Shown: piece after piece, positions 23,275 to 31,954 of the stretch | Numbering within the stretch: the stretch's first letter is position 1 | Layout of the letters: every line of letters begins with the position of its first letter | Source: a virus | DNA length: 64,000 nucleotides | Strand: one strand, 5' to 3' | IMG/VR virus record: IMGVR_UViG_3300021181_000006 | Coordinates: 120,467 to 184,466 of that record | Made by a program: the position numbers and the translations under genes | Notes under the pieces: model-generated | The model's input: the letters and a program-made list of their open reading frames with translations, nothing else | Told to the model about the DNA's origin: nothing | Databases searched by the model: none

Positions 23275-26229
23275 TTAGATGAGGAGAGTAACACGGATGT
23301 AGTTAGCTGGGAAGGGCACTTTAACATTTACATCGAGAATCACCTGGTCAGGAGTCGTTGGATCCTGAATCAGCGAAGCAATCGTAGTGCCAGATACGCA
23401 CTGTCCTGCTGCTAACAGATTCTTGATGATCGACTGAGCTGCGGTACGAACCTGGCTCAGGTAATTACCAGTGATGTTAAAGCGGCCAATGTAAGGACGG
23501 AGATTATTGCGGAAGTATTTCGCAATATAGTCTACATCTTTCACGATGCTCAGCTCTTGGCTCTCAATCGTTGTAGGATCGGTAGTCAGCTGATGACGTG
23601 TATAAGGTAAGCTGTCCACAGTAGCCTGGACGCAGATATACACTCCACCAGCGGCCATGACATCAAGCTGAGATCCACGGAAGTAGCGGTTGCTATCAAA
23701 CAACTGCGTAATGCCCTGGATAGGCAGATTGGTGAATGGTTGCTGAGGATCCTGCTGGTTAATCATGCCACCGATGGCGCATGAGAGGTAATAACCAGGA
23801 ACCGTAGCTGTCACATTCGCACCAGTACCTGGCGAAAACAAGTCAGCGTAGGTCAGCGAGATCTGATCAGGCCATACCAGAACAGCACGGCGATTCAGGA
23901 TCGACTCTGCGTAGGTGGCGATATAAGCCGCTTGCGCATCTTTGCTCAGAGCATGAGTCTGGACCAAGAATTTCACGGCTGAAGCACTCGCAGGTGCCGC
24001 AGACAGCAAGACTAAGGTCGTCTGGTTGGTTACTGATGCCACACGATATGTAGCAAGAACATGATTGCCAGAATCAAGATATACCAGGTCATCACCTTGA
24101 GATACACCGACAGTCTGAAACTGTGCTGATGCCGAGGTAAAGATAAGTCCGGTGACATCCGTCGCGCCATCCACAGGGTAGCTGGTGCTGTTATTTTCAG
24201 GCCATTCCTGGCTCTGAATGAATAACTGACGATTCAGTAAGCAGATACGCTCTTTCTTCTCAACTGGTGTTGAAAGAGCAGTCACATGAGCAGGATACAG
24301 TGAGAGATTGGTCAGATCCTGAGTCAGAGGCACTAAGGTATAGACCTCCTCGGATTCGAGGAACTCAAGAGCATTTTGATGCTCTACCACGCTATCGGCA
24401 TTTAATCCGATAACGAAGATGCTGTTTACTGTGGTATTCAGTGCTACTGAAGCAGCTAATGCCAGAGGATTCTGAGGCACTGGGAACCCAAGCAGAGTGG
24501 TCACATCAGTGATGCTGTCAATCTGCGTCAGAACACCAGTCAGATCCTGTCGCAGGGCCTGGTAGGTAATAAGCACGGTGGCTGAGTACGGTCCAGAGTT
24601 CGTTTGCTGAATCTGATAGCTATTGCTGATGCTATTGAAAGGCAGACCTCTGAGATACGAATAGGTATCGCTATTAGCGGTAGCCCCTAAGAGGGGCGTC
24701 AGGAGGGTTAACAGATCAGGAGTCGCAGAAGCAACCTGGTAATTCCCAACTGCAGCACCAGAGGTAACAACGAGGTAATCGCCAGCAGTATTCAGGAACG
24801 TATTCGCTCCACGAGCAACGCGATCAACCTTGAAGGTATCTACGGTGGTTGAATTTACATCTTGCAGAGTCGCTAAAGAAGGTCCGCTAGTTTCGCTGGT
24901 AGTCAGAGTCTTTGTCAGCCACAGAGTAGAACCTGAGAGAGCAGGACTTGCAGCAATGGTATACGTTCCATCGTTAGCTGGATTCGTAGCATTTGAGATG
25001 ATAATGAAATCACCAGCGACGATTGAGCCGGGAATCGCGGTAGAAAGAATGATCTTTGCCTGTGTTGGATGTCCACCACCAACGTCTGATGCTAAGATAG
25101 ATGAAATCGAGGCATTGATGAGTACATAGTCCGTACCATCGACCTTACCCAGTAATCCAGGGCTAGCGATCTGAATGGTATTTGCATTTAATACAGCAGT
25201 GATGAGATAATCACCAGCGGCAGCAGGATCGCCATCGCCACCAGCGTTCACATCTTGGACATTCGCTGTACCGGCTGCTGAACCCTGATTAGCACCACCA
25301 AGTAATCCAGATACGTCTACATTCGCACCAGAAACTGCAATAATGGTATAGGTTCCATCATTACCGCTATCAGTAGCGCCAACAATAGTAATTTTATCAC
25401 CAGCGATGATGCCAACAGGTGCTGATGCCGAAAGAACGATACGACCATTACCGGAAGAGCCTTGGTTCTTAGTTAACGAAGCAATAGACAGACCCTGCCA
25501 AGGAGTTGGCATAACTGGAGCAGAATGAGTGACACGCAGGTAATCGCCAACTTGAACATTAGTACCAATCCCAGCCTGAGTAATCGACTGCGAACCAGTC
25601 GCATAGTCATTATCGAGATTGGTGACTGTAGTCACGTGAGCAATAACGCCGATATCATCCTCTGCGATCACTGATCCAGTGAAAGTTCCACCGAATGATC
25701 CAGTAGCCAGGGCACCAGAAACTTCCTCATGGACTCTGAGAGTATTAGGATCAATCAGTTGATCGATAATGTAGGTAGCAACGTTACCTGCAGGAGAAGT
25801 AACAAGCAGTTTCGAAGATCCACCACTTGTAACGCCTAAATCAAGGAAATCGACATTAGGATCTGAGAAGATAATGCCGTTAGAGGCTCCGGTCACCGAG
25901 TTATTGTCATTCAGCTGAACAGTCAGATCTACATCACCAGGAATAGATACTGTCGAAGATCCAGCTGTAACTAAGTTGGTAATTTCGAATAAACCGAGAG
26001 AATTCTGTAAGAAGGTCCGCACTGTAGCCTGATTCACTACCGCACCCTGAATCAATTCAGGATAAGGAATGGTAGCAGGTGTTCCACGTGAGTAAGAACC
26101 AGCGTTGCCTTGAGCGACCAGCTGGTTACAGACACCAATGATGCACAATGGGAGGTCAGGAGCATTTAAGACAGGACTTGTCGTAGTAAAGTCTTGCTCA
26201 ACTGTCACATCTGGTACTTCGTAAGCCAT
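23275..26229 (-). CDS. contractile tail sheath protein, 984 aa
   Basis: N-terminus YEVPDVTVEQDFTTTSPVL and C-terminus PYIGRFNITGNYLSQVRTAA ... VKVPFPANYIRVTLLI are typical of sheath proteins, with the C-terminal part forming the contacts that drive contraction. At 984 residues it is much longer than common sheaths. Residues about 200-560 are inserted beta modules, two with a NDGTYTI motif (about residues 290 and 420), probably exposed on the tail surface. A gap of 9 bases separates it from the tube gene. Confidence 0.85.
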   Translation of the reverse strand: MAYEVPDVTVEQDFTTTSPVLNAPDLPLCIIGVCNQLVAQGNAGSYSRGTPATIPYPELIQGAVVNQATVRTFLQNSLGLFEITNLVTAGSSTVSIPGDVDLTVQLNDNNSVTGASNGIIFSDPNVDFLDLGVTSGGSSKLLVTSPAGNVATYIIDQLIDPNTLRVHEEVSGALATGSFGGTFTGSVIAEDDIGVIAHVTTVTNLDNDYATGSQSITQAGIGTNVQVGDYLRVTHSAPVMPTPWQGLSIASLTKNQGSSGNGRIVLSASAPVGIIAGDKITIVGATDSGNDGTYTIIAVSGANVDVSGLLGGANQGSAAGTANVQDVNAGGDGDPAAAGDYLITAVLNANTIQIASPGLLGKVDGTDYVLINASISSILASDVGGGHPTQAKIILSTAIPGSIVAGDFIIISNATNPANDGTYTIAASPALSGSTLWLTKTLTTSETSGPSLATLQDVNSTTVDTFKVDRVARGANTFLNTAGDYLVVTSGAAVGNYQVASATPDLLTLLTPLLGATANSDTYSYLRGLPFNSISNSYQIQQTNSGPYSATVLITYQALRQDLTGVLTQIDSITDVTTLLGFPVPQNPLALAASVALNTTVNSIFVIGLNADSVVEHQNALEFLESEEVYTLVPLTQDLTNLSLYPAHVTALSTPVEKKERICLLNRQLFIQSQEWPENNSTSYPVDGATDVTGLIFTSASAQFQTVGVSQGDDLVYLDSGNHVLATYRVASVTNQTTLVLLSAAPASASAVKFLVQTHALSKDAQAAYIATYAESILNRRAVLVWPDQISLTYADLFSPGTGANVTATVPGYYLSCAIGGMINQQDPQQPFTNLPIQGITQLFDSNRYFRGSQLDVMAAGGVYICVQATVDSLPYTRHQLTTDPTTIESQELSIVKDVDYIAKYFRNNLRPYIGRFNITGNYLSQVRTAAQSIIKNLLAAGQCVSGTTIASLIQDPTTPDQVILDVNVKVPFPANYIRVTLLI

Positions 26230-27171
26230 TTAATTCCCCGTAATATCTGGTCGTTGCTGAGGTGGTGTGCTATCGTTAGTCAGTATATCTTGGACTTGGT
26301 CGTTGCCCACTGTCAATCCGCCTGGAACGGTTATTTGAACATGTGCGCCTGATCCAGATTCATTAGCAGAGCCGTTTAATGGTGATAAGAGAAGGATAAC
26401 ATCACCAGTTATTGTTGCTATGCGATAGATCCCGTCGTTTCCGTTTACTGATCCTACTATACTAAACTGACTTGCTTGTTTCAAGTTAGGGTTCGTAGAA
26501 GCACCAGTTACCGTAATAGTGCCATTAGCAACATTTATCGAAGCAATGGCATACATAATAAATGTATCCGGCAATGTAGCATGTGTTGGAGATAGAGTTT
26601 CAGAAATACTCAGTTTATTGAGCTGGAGATACTCTTGGCTAAACTTCCATTCTTCCTTCCATGCTAACTTTAAGAAGACTGGCACCACGGTGAGTTCTAT
26701 CTTAGAATCGGCTGAAACAATCGTCTCCGCACCAATACCTGCGATATCGAGTTTATGGATGCCATAAATGGTACGAATAGACTGTTTGAAGAATGTAAAT
26801 AACTGGAATACGAGACTTGCCAAGAATTCAGCTTCGAGACCTTCTCTAGAAAAGCAGTTAATCGTCATATCAACTTGAATAAGATCTTGATAAGTCTTAT
26901 TCTCAGCGAAACGACTATTAGTCTTAAAGTTATCATTCGAAGTATTCATCCACTGGATCTGTCCACGAGAGATAACTAACGAAGGACGGGTCTCTACTGT
27001 TTGCAGATTCTCTACATTCGTATCTATGATCTGTATCTTGGACACCTTTTCATCTGGTGACCATATGAAATCATTCTTATCGGAATACAGTTTCTGACGA
27101 GAAAAAACATCTTTAAGGAAGTGTAATAACACATCCTTAGCTTTAGATGGATAATTTGTCTCAGAGATCAT
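26230..27171 (-). CDS. neck/tail terminator-like protein, 313 aa
   Basis: It directly precedes the sheath in the operon, where tail terminator or sheath-capping proteins usually sit. Residues 1-190 are alpha/beta (ETRPSLVISRGQIQWMNTS ... FSREGLEAEFLASLVF). Residues about 205-290 carry a beta module with GNDGIYRIATITGD like those in the sheath. Assignment rests on gene order and size, not on a recognised domain. Confidence 0.5.
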   Translation of the reverse strand: MISETNYPSKAKDVLLHFLKDVFSRQKLYSDKNDFIWSPDEKVSKIQIIDTNVENLQTVETRPSLVISRGQIQWMNTSNDNFKTNSRFAENKTYQDLIQVDMTINCFSREGLEAEFLASLVFQLFTFFKQSIRTIYGIHKLDIAGIGAETIVSADSKIELTVVPVFLKLAWKEEWKFSQEYLQLNKLSISETLSPTHATLPDTFIMYAIASINVANGTITVTGASTNPNLKQASQFSIVGSVNGNDGIYRIATITGDVILLLSPLNGSANESGSGAHVQITVPGGLTVGNDQVQDILTNDSTPPQQRPDITGN

Positions 27172-27419
27172 GCATCTCTTGGGACGTAATGATCACGACG
27201 AGTGAGTACTGGCTCGAACTCTGGTACATGATCATTGGTTACATCACGATTAATATGCTTATAGTAAGCTAAAGCACCCATAGCTAAGAGTCCACCTAAG
27301 ATAGCACGGTTTACTGGATCTTTCGATTTCAATACTTTTTCACTGGATAAACTACCAACTAAAGCACCTAAAGTGCCAGTAGCAATGTATTCCATCTCAG
27401 CTGTCTTAGTAATCTGCAT
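27168..27419 (-). CDS. small membrane-like virion protein, 83 aa
   Basis: It starts MQITKTAEMEYI (a KTA motif as in many virion proteins here) and has two Gly/Ala-rich hydrophobic stretches (ATGTLGALVGSL, ILGGLLAMGALAYY), then a charged tail. It overlaps the next gene by 4 bases. Role unknown; operon position suggests a virion or neck component. Confidence 0.55.
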   Translation of the reverse strand: MQITKTAEMEYIATGTLGALVGSLSSEKVLKSKDPVNRAILGGLLAMGALAYYKHINRDVTNDHVPEFEPVLTRRDHYVPRDA

Positions 27420-27432
27420 GGTCTATAGTACC

Positions 27433-27837
27433 TTACTGGCGACTAAATCTCAACATGGGATACGATTCGTTCATAGCTCGTAAGGCAACATCGATATAAT
27501 GCACACCTTCATAGCCTTTATAGTGCCACTTACCTTCGTTGATAGATTTTATGGTGCATCGACGGAAGACACCGTTAATTGGGATAGTTTTTCCTAAAAG
27601 GTACCACATAATATGTGGTTTACGACCTGTATCGATGAATTGAGCGTAGTCTTTATCTGAATAAATAAAGATGATATTATCGATGACATACCCACGCATG
27701 CTTGCAGCTAATTGGCCAGTCGGATGCTTTAAAACACCTGAATACAAATATTCTTTGATCGAAGTAACCATGTCCTCTTTAATGCGAGACATGCCTTCAA
27801 AATCAACATCGCCATCAACAGCGATTTTGGTGATCAC
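27433..27837 (-). CDS. head-tail completion protein, HK97 gp10-like, 134 aa
   Basis: The pattern MRGYVIDNIIFIYSDKDYAQF followed by IDTGRKPH and GKTIPI matches the HK97 gp10/neck family, where Y-A-x-x-x-E/D-x-G-x-x-P is characteristic. These proteins join the head connector to the tail. It sits between the connector and tail terminator candidates, as expected. Confidence 0.6.
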   Translation of the reverse strand: MITKIAVDGDVDFEGMSRIKEDMVTSIKEYLYSGVLKHPTGQLAASMRGYVIDNIIFIYSDKDYAQFIDTGRKPHIMWYLLGKTIPINGVFRRCTIKSINEGKWHYKGYEGVHYIDVALRAMNESYPMLRFSRQ

Positions 27838-28595
27838 TTGTGTCTACCTACCATATACTCAATGTCATTGGGATTAATCTGAGTAGACTGAATAATCTGT
27901 GAAATAGTCGCACCCATACGAGTGGTCTGAGTCACTTTAATAATACGATAACGCTTTCCAGTCTGTGGATAGAGAAAGAAATCTCCATCCTTCAGCTGTG
28001 GATAGTTAGATGTCTCTACAATGAAGTTATCTGGATTACGTGCAGGACCTAAAGTAGCTACGATATCATTCGGCACATTGGTATTCAAGAATCCTGAAAT
28101 AGGATTCCAATACCCACCAGCAAAGTTTGTTCCATAACAGACTTCGCAGTTTGCTTTGCTTTTGCGCTGTTTCAGCGCATCCCAGCAATTAGGGCAATAC
28201 TGACCAAAGGTCTTTTTACTGTAGAAAATGGCAGGAATACCCGTATAGCGCTGAAGATAGACATTCTTTTTACGTATTAACTCTAATGCCACAGCATCTG
28301 GTTGCCAAAGATTGTAGTAGACTCCGTAGTCCTTAAAGTCCTTGGTTACGATATTTGTGATACGAATCGTATAGAAGTACTTACGGCTATTCGAGAAATT
28401 ATTAACTGTCGTATCAATATACTCGAATGGCGTCACATTCTCAGCTATAAGAGCAAAGGGACCTTCCTCTGCACCTGAACGCAGGATACTGAAAGCATAG
28501 TCACTCAGTAACTCAGCAGTGGGCTCAATGGTCCAAAAGAGGCGTAGAGCCTCAATTTCGATCATCATGACACGAACTTCATTCATCACTAACAT
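27834..28595 (-). CDS. neck/connector candidate with CxxC pairs, 253 aa
   Basis: Cysteines at YCPNCWDAL and NCEVCYGTNF form a plausible zinc site in the middle of a beta-rich protein; the second half has KDGDFFLYPQTGKRYRIIKV. Such zinc-bearing proteins occur among neck proteins of large phages, but I cannot name a family. The TAATG overlap with the upstream gene indicates coupling. Confidence 0.5.
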   Translation of the reverse strand: MLVMNEVRVMMIEIEALRLFWTIEPTAELLSDYAFSILRSGAEEGPFALIAENVTPFEYIDTTVNNFSNSRKYFYTIRITNIVTKDFKDYGVYYNLWQPDAVALELIRKKNVYLQRYTGIPAIFYSKKTFGQYCPNCWDALKQRKSKANCEVCYGTNFAGGYWNPISGFLNTNVPNDIVATLGPARNPDNFIVETSNYPQLKDGDFFLYPQTGKRYRIIKVTQTTRMGATISQIIQSTQINPNDIEYMVGRHK

Positions 28596-29479
28596 TATGA
28601 TCTACCTAGATTTGCGGATGAGACGTATTTCTCATCCTTCCCTGCTATCAGTTTATGATAGAGATCAGAATTTTCAGTAACAGCATCTAGCGTCAGAGTC
28701 TTAAAGGTAACAAATGCATTTTCAGCAGAGTTATTCAGCTTATCAATGGCTTTATCTATACGTTCTTCTAAGTTGAATTGATCACCTGTATAAAAAGGTA
28801 CGAGATCCTGCCAGAGCTTACGAGCTAAGTTTGATGAGCCATCAGTATCTTTAGCAAAAAGCATAGAGATATCGAGTGTCAACTTGTAGTTATGAGCTAA
28901 TGATGTCTCGATAGAGATGAGCGACTCTGTCAGTTGCGATATGACTTTAGCCCGAATCTTATTAGGCGTCTTGCTATAGTGATTCTCAGTGAGACTCTTC
29001 GTTACAATATTAATAATGGCTGAGTGAAACACGTACTTAATCTTATCCTCTAAGATTACTAATGATTGATCCGTGCTAATAAATCCACGTTGTTCAGCGG
29101 CTAATATGAGAAGACGATTACCGATAGTATTTCCCATATTATTCACTGAGCTAGTAATCTGCTTAGTCTGCTCAGTAATAGCATTCTTGAGATTTTCACT
29201 ATCTTCATGGATAGCTTCAGTGTGTTCAGAAATGACCATAGACTGCTGATGAAGCATCTCCTTCATACCAGTCATAGCGTCCACAAACTTGGCAGTACGT
29301 TCATTCTTAGAGGCGAGTTCTTTTTCCTTGAACTCAAGCTCTTTTACTTTGAGCCTATTTTTCTCTTTCAGAGTGCGAGCCTGCCAAATAAAGTATGCTA
29401 AAATACCTAAAAATAATAATACTACTGAGTACCACTTGAAGCTTACTAACGCATGCAAAATATCAGCGATATATTCCAT
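28595..29479 (-). CDS. membrane-anchored coiled-coil protein, 294 aa
   Basis: A transmembrane segment (residues about 17-34, WYSVVLLFLGILAYFIW) is followed by a long charged coiled coil (35-120) and a helical C-terminus. Unusual inside a head-tail operon. It may be a virion protein that meets the host membrane, or an operon passenger. No recognised family. Confidence 0.55.
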   Translation of the reverse strand: MEYIADILHALVSFKWYSVVLLFLGILAYFIWQARTLKEKNRLKVKELEFKEKELASKNERTAKFVDAMTGMKEMLHQQSMVISEHTEAIHEDSENLKNAITEQTKQITSSVNNMGNTIGNRLLILAAEQRGFISTDQSLVILEDKIKYVFHSAIINIVTKSLTENHYSKTPNKIRAKVISQLTESLISIETSLAHNYKLTLDISMLFAKDTDGSSNLARKLWQDLVPFYTGDQFNLEERIDKAIDKLNNSAENAFVTFKTLTLDAVTENSDLYHKLIAGKDEKYVSSANLGRS

Positions 29480-29532
29480 TTAAGATACTCTCCAACTGAT
29501 ACCCAGTATACCGAATAAACAAACACGAACCA

Positions 29533-29985
29533 TTACTTCTTCGTAGGTAAGGCTGCCTCTAAAGCATCGATAATACGAGAGTATAGAATGGATTCCTGTT
29601 GAGTCAGTTCAGTCTGACATTCATCATCGAGCATGATTTCGAGAACAGCCTGTAATGATTGGCTCTTGGCAGCATCTGCAGAAGCGTCAATAATGACAGT
29701 GACTTCTTTTTGTAAATCTGCAAATGCGCTATTAAATCCGTCTTGATCTTTAAATACAAATGAATTACCTTTAGTCTTTCGCGCACCCTGATCATCAAAC
29801 TCCACAAACTTATCTACCAGCTGCAGACGAGCCTTCTCGAAATCACTCATCTGTTCACTGAGATATCGCAATACACGACTCTTTTGTACGTTTCTTCCAC
29901 CACCTTTGACGACAGTCTTCAGGAGGATATCGTAAAAAGTTTTAGCTACAGCAAAAGTAACTGAAAAAATACCAGCATCGGTCAT
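29533..29985 (-). CDS. small virion or assembly protein, 150 aa
   Basis: Helical protein with the element KARLQLVDKFVEFDDQGARK followed by F-x-x-A-F-A-D-L-Q-K-E, similar in pattern to small phage proteins of the DUF1617 type. It has a strong AGAAGGAAA ribosome site and lies just after a long 5' hairpin (29997-30033). Function unknown. Confidence 0.5.
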   Translation of the reverse strand: MTDAGIFSVTFAVAKTFYDILLKTVVKGGGRNVQKSRVLRYLSEQMSDFEKARLQLVDKFVEFDDQGARKTKGNSFVFKDQDGFNSAFADLQKEVTVIIDASADAAKSQSLQAVLEIMLDDECQTELTQQESILYSRIIDALEAALPTKK

Positions 29986-29996
29986 AGAGTTTCCTT

Positions 29997-30033
29997 CTAA
30001 GGTTTGAATGATAGAATATCACCCAAACCTTAG
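29997..30033 (-). promoter_or_regulatory. 10-bp inverted repeat hairpin in the 5' leader
   Basis: CTAAGGTTTG and CAAACCTTAG pair over 17 bases, with an inner TGATA/TATCA stem. No T-run follows, so it is not a classical terminator. It ends 2-3 bases before the AGAAGGAAA ribosome site of the 150-residue protein, and TTGACTCT lies just upstream. It could be an RNA processing or control element. Confidence 0.45.
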
Positions 30034-30043
30034 AGTCAAGTCT

Positions 30044-30316
30044 TTACCAGAGTGCAATTAAGAGCGTTGCTGTAGTATTTGTGCTATAAACTTGCTGTGC
30101 ACGAACATACAGCACAGTTCCAACTGGTACTGCAGTAAATAATACAGGAGCCTTATCATTAACGAGCTGCATACTGATATTACCAGCGCCACCTACATAG
30201 ATAGCACGAGTGACAAATGGCAGTGCTACTGTATCACTTTTGGTGATAAGAGCACTATTGCCAGCTGGTGAATTGAGTTGAGGCTGCTGAGAAGAGAAGA
30301 TATCAGTCATAATCAT
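30044..30316 (-). CDS. small conserved virion protein, 90 aa
   Basis: It fits a widespread phage virion pattern: T-R-A-I-Y-V-G-G-A-G-N-I-S, then F-T-A-V-P-V-G-T-V-L-Y-V-R, and finally N-T-T-A-T-L-L-I-A-L-W. These small beta proteins usually lie near capsid genes and are thought to be decoration or neck components. A second ATG lies two codons inside. Confidence 0.65.
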   Translation of the reverse strand: MIMTDIFSSQQPQLNSPAGNSALITKSDTVALPFVTRAIYVGGAGNISMQLVNDKAPVLFTAVPVGTVLYVRAQQVYSTNTTATLLIALW

Positions 30317-30319
30317 TCC

Positions 30320-31216
30320 TTAGGTAGGGACACCGTATGAGATAACGATACTACCGCTACCTTGTGTGGATCCATCAGATGTGAGATAAGCAAAGACAAG
30401 AGTTTGTGCTGATACATTTGCATCAAGATTCGTAATATAATTACCTGCAACTTTAAGATTCGCTGCTCCAGTACCTAAGAATGCAGCAGTATCAGATACA
30501 TCGCCGATGCTTAAGGTTGGAGCCGATCCATTTAATGGTGTAGTCACGAGTACACGAATCTCAAAGATCAGGTTACCACCGGCTACAATGAGAATAGGGC
30601 GAGACGATGGATCTGAGTAAGAAAATGGAATAATAAACTGTTGTACTGGATCCTGTGGATTACCACCGTCTCCACCAATACCACCTATAGATGGAACATC
30701 TGCGATAGTATCTTCTTCTGGAGCAGGCGCAGTAATAGGTAAATCAGAGTTAAAGATACCCCAGCCGGAGTCATAATCGTATTCTGATCCAACGCCGCCA
30801 TAAGAGTCTTGGATGTTAATAGAAACCTTTAAATCAGTTTTCTTACGCTCATAATCAGCATCTAAGTATTGGAGCCATTGCGAATATTCACCAATTTTAG
30901 CATGATCGTCAGCAGAAGTACCACCATCTTGGCTTGGTAAATGCTCACGTGAATGCCAGATACCGGCGCTCTTCAGCAACTCAATAGCTGCTTTTCTGAT
31001 TAATAGATGAGGAGCAGGATGCGTTTGAAGTAGTACAGAAGCAATCGGCGGATTACTAATATTCCAATCCCAGAGAGCATCCATAATCGCCTGGCGCACA
31101 GACTGATCATCGCTTTCATATTTACCACCAAGTAGCTTATTCAGCTCCTTCGTATCACGAATATAGAGTCTCGTTCTACGGACAGCTATTTCCATGATCT
31201 TTGGGTTATTTTGCAT
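30320..31216 (-). CDS. head completion/connector candidate, 298 aa
   Basis: The N-terminal third is helical (EIAVRRTRLYIRDTKELNKL), the middle acidic and Gly-rich, and the C-terminal third a beta sandwich ending GSGSIVISYGVP. Position after the capsid genes and before the small virion protein suggests a head completion or fibre-like head protein. No exact family recognised. Confidence 0.5.
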   Translation of the reverse strand: MQNNPKIMEIAVRRTRLYIRDTKELNKLLGGKYESDDQSVRQAIMDALWDWNISNPPIASVLLQTHPAPHLLIRKAAIELLKSAGIWHSREHLPSQDGGTSADDHAKIGEYSQWLQYLDADYERKKTDLKVSINIQDSYGGVGSEYDYDSGWGIFNSDLPITAPAPEEDTIADVPSIGGIGGDGGNPQDPVQQFIIPFSYSDPSSRPILIVAGGNLIFEIRVLVTTPLNGSAPTLSIGDVSDTAAFLGTGAANLKVAGNYITNLDANVSAQTLVFAYLTSDGSTQGSGSIVISYGVPT

Positions 31217-31253
31217 GAGCGATTTCCCTGCTACATTCTAGCACAAAGCTGAG

Positions 31254-31304
31254 CTAAAAAAAGACCCTTGTAGACTACCCGTCTCTTGGACGGACCTACA
31301 AGGG
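31254..31304 (-). terminator. terminator of the Pro-rich protein gene
   Basis: In the leftward direction CCCTTGTAG and CTACAAGGG pair, with an inner CCGTC/GACGG stem, followed by TCTTTTTTT. A classical intrinsic terminator. Confidence 0.75.
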
Positions 31305-31333
31305 CATCAATCTAAAACCAATTATCAATGAAA

Positions 31334-31855
31334 TCAAACAGTAACGGTTGATTCCGTTGTCTTCGTCGCAGGTGGTGCTGCAGGAGCAGTAACTTTTGGA
31401 GTCTTTGGAGTCTTTGGAGTCTTCACTTCAGGAGTTGGCTTCTCTACAAGAGTAGCCGCATCAACATGATGATGCTCAGGAGCATGCGCTACAGGATGCT
31501 TCTCAGCATCAGTGACAGTCGTAGCAACAACATCCTTAACTTCTGGTGCTGGTGTTGGTTTAGGCGCAGGAACCGTAGAGGGTGCTGACTTAGGCTTTGT
31601 TACATCACCAAGTAGTACTGACTGATTCTGAACAATAATTTTATCGACCAAAGGAGGCTTCACAAAGGTAGGGGTACGGAGTGCTGGATTAGAGTTATTA
31701 TCAACTGTAAAAATATCTGGCTTACCATTAAAATAGGTTAAAAGCTTCGCAAGATCCTTACCAATAGCATGATAAGATTTTACGGCATTAGGACTGAATT
31801 GACCGAAAGGTGACGAAAAGGAACTATTAGTCTTGTTTGTTACGATTAATGTCAT
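31334..31855 (-). CDS. virion-associated Pro/Thr-rich protein, 173 aa
   Basis: Start taken at the ATG at 31855 (MTLIVTNKTNSSFSSPFG) with GGAG upstream; the frame is open further but crosses the terminator of the capsid gene. Residues 1-85 look globular and resemble small phage head/tail proteins. Residues 90-173 are a flexible Pro/Ala/Thr/Lys tail with a tandem KTP repeat and a His-rich AHAPEHHHVD. Flanked by terminators on both sides, so it has its own transcript. Confidence 0.6.
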   Translation of the reverse strand: MTLIVTNKTNSSFSSPFGQFSPNAVKSYHAIGKDLAKLLTYFNGKPDIFTVDNNSNPALRTPTFVKPPLVDKIIVQNQSVLLGDVTKPKSAPSTVPAPKPTPAPEVKDVVATTVTDAEKHPVAHAPEHHHVDAATLVEKPTPEVKTPKTPKTPKVTAPAAPPATKTTESTVTV

Positions 31856-31904
31856 TATATTCTCCGAAGAGTAGTTTATATAGTTATGGTCAGAGTCAAT
31901 GGAA

Positions 31905-31930
31905 AAGCCCAGGAATTTCTTCCTGGGCTT
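31905..31930 (-). terminator. terminator after the major capsid gene
   Basis: An 11-bp perfect stem (AAGCCCAGGAA / TTCCTGGGCTT) followed leftwards by TTTTCC. TTGACTCTGACCATAACTATATAAA just beyond it could be the promoter of the next gene. Confidence 0.7.
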
Positions 31931-31954
31931 CCCTCCGACTACCAAAAGGACTTA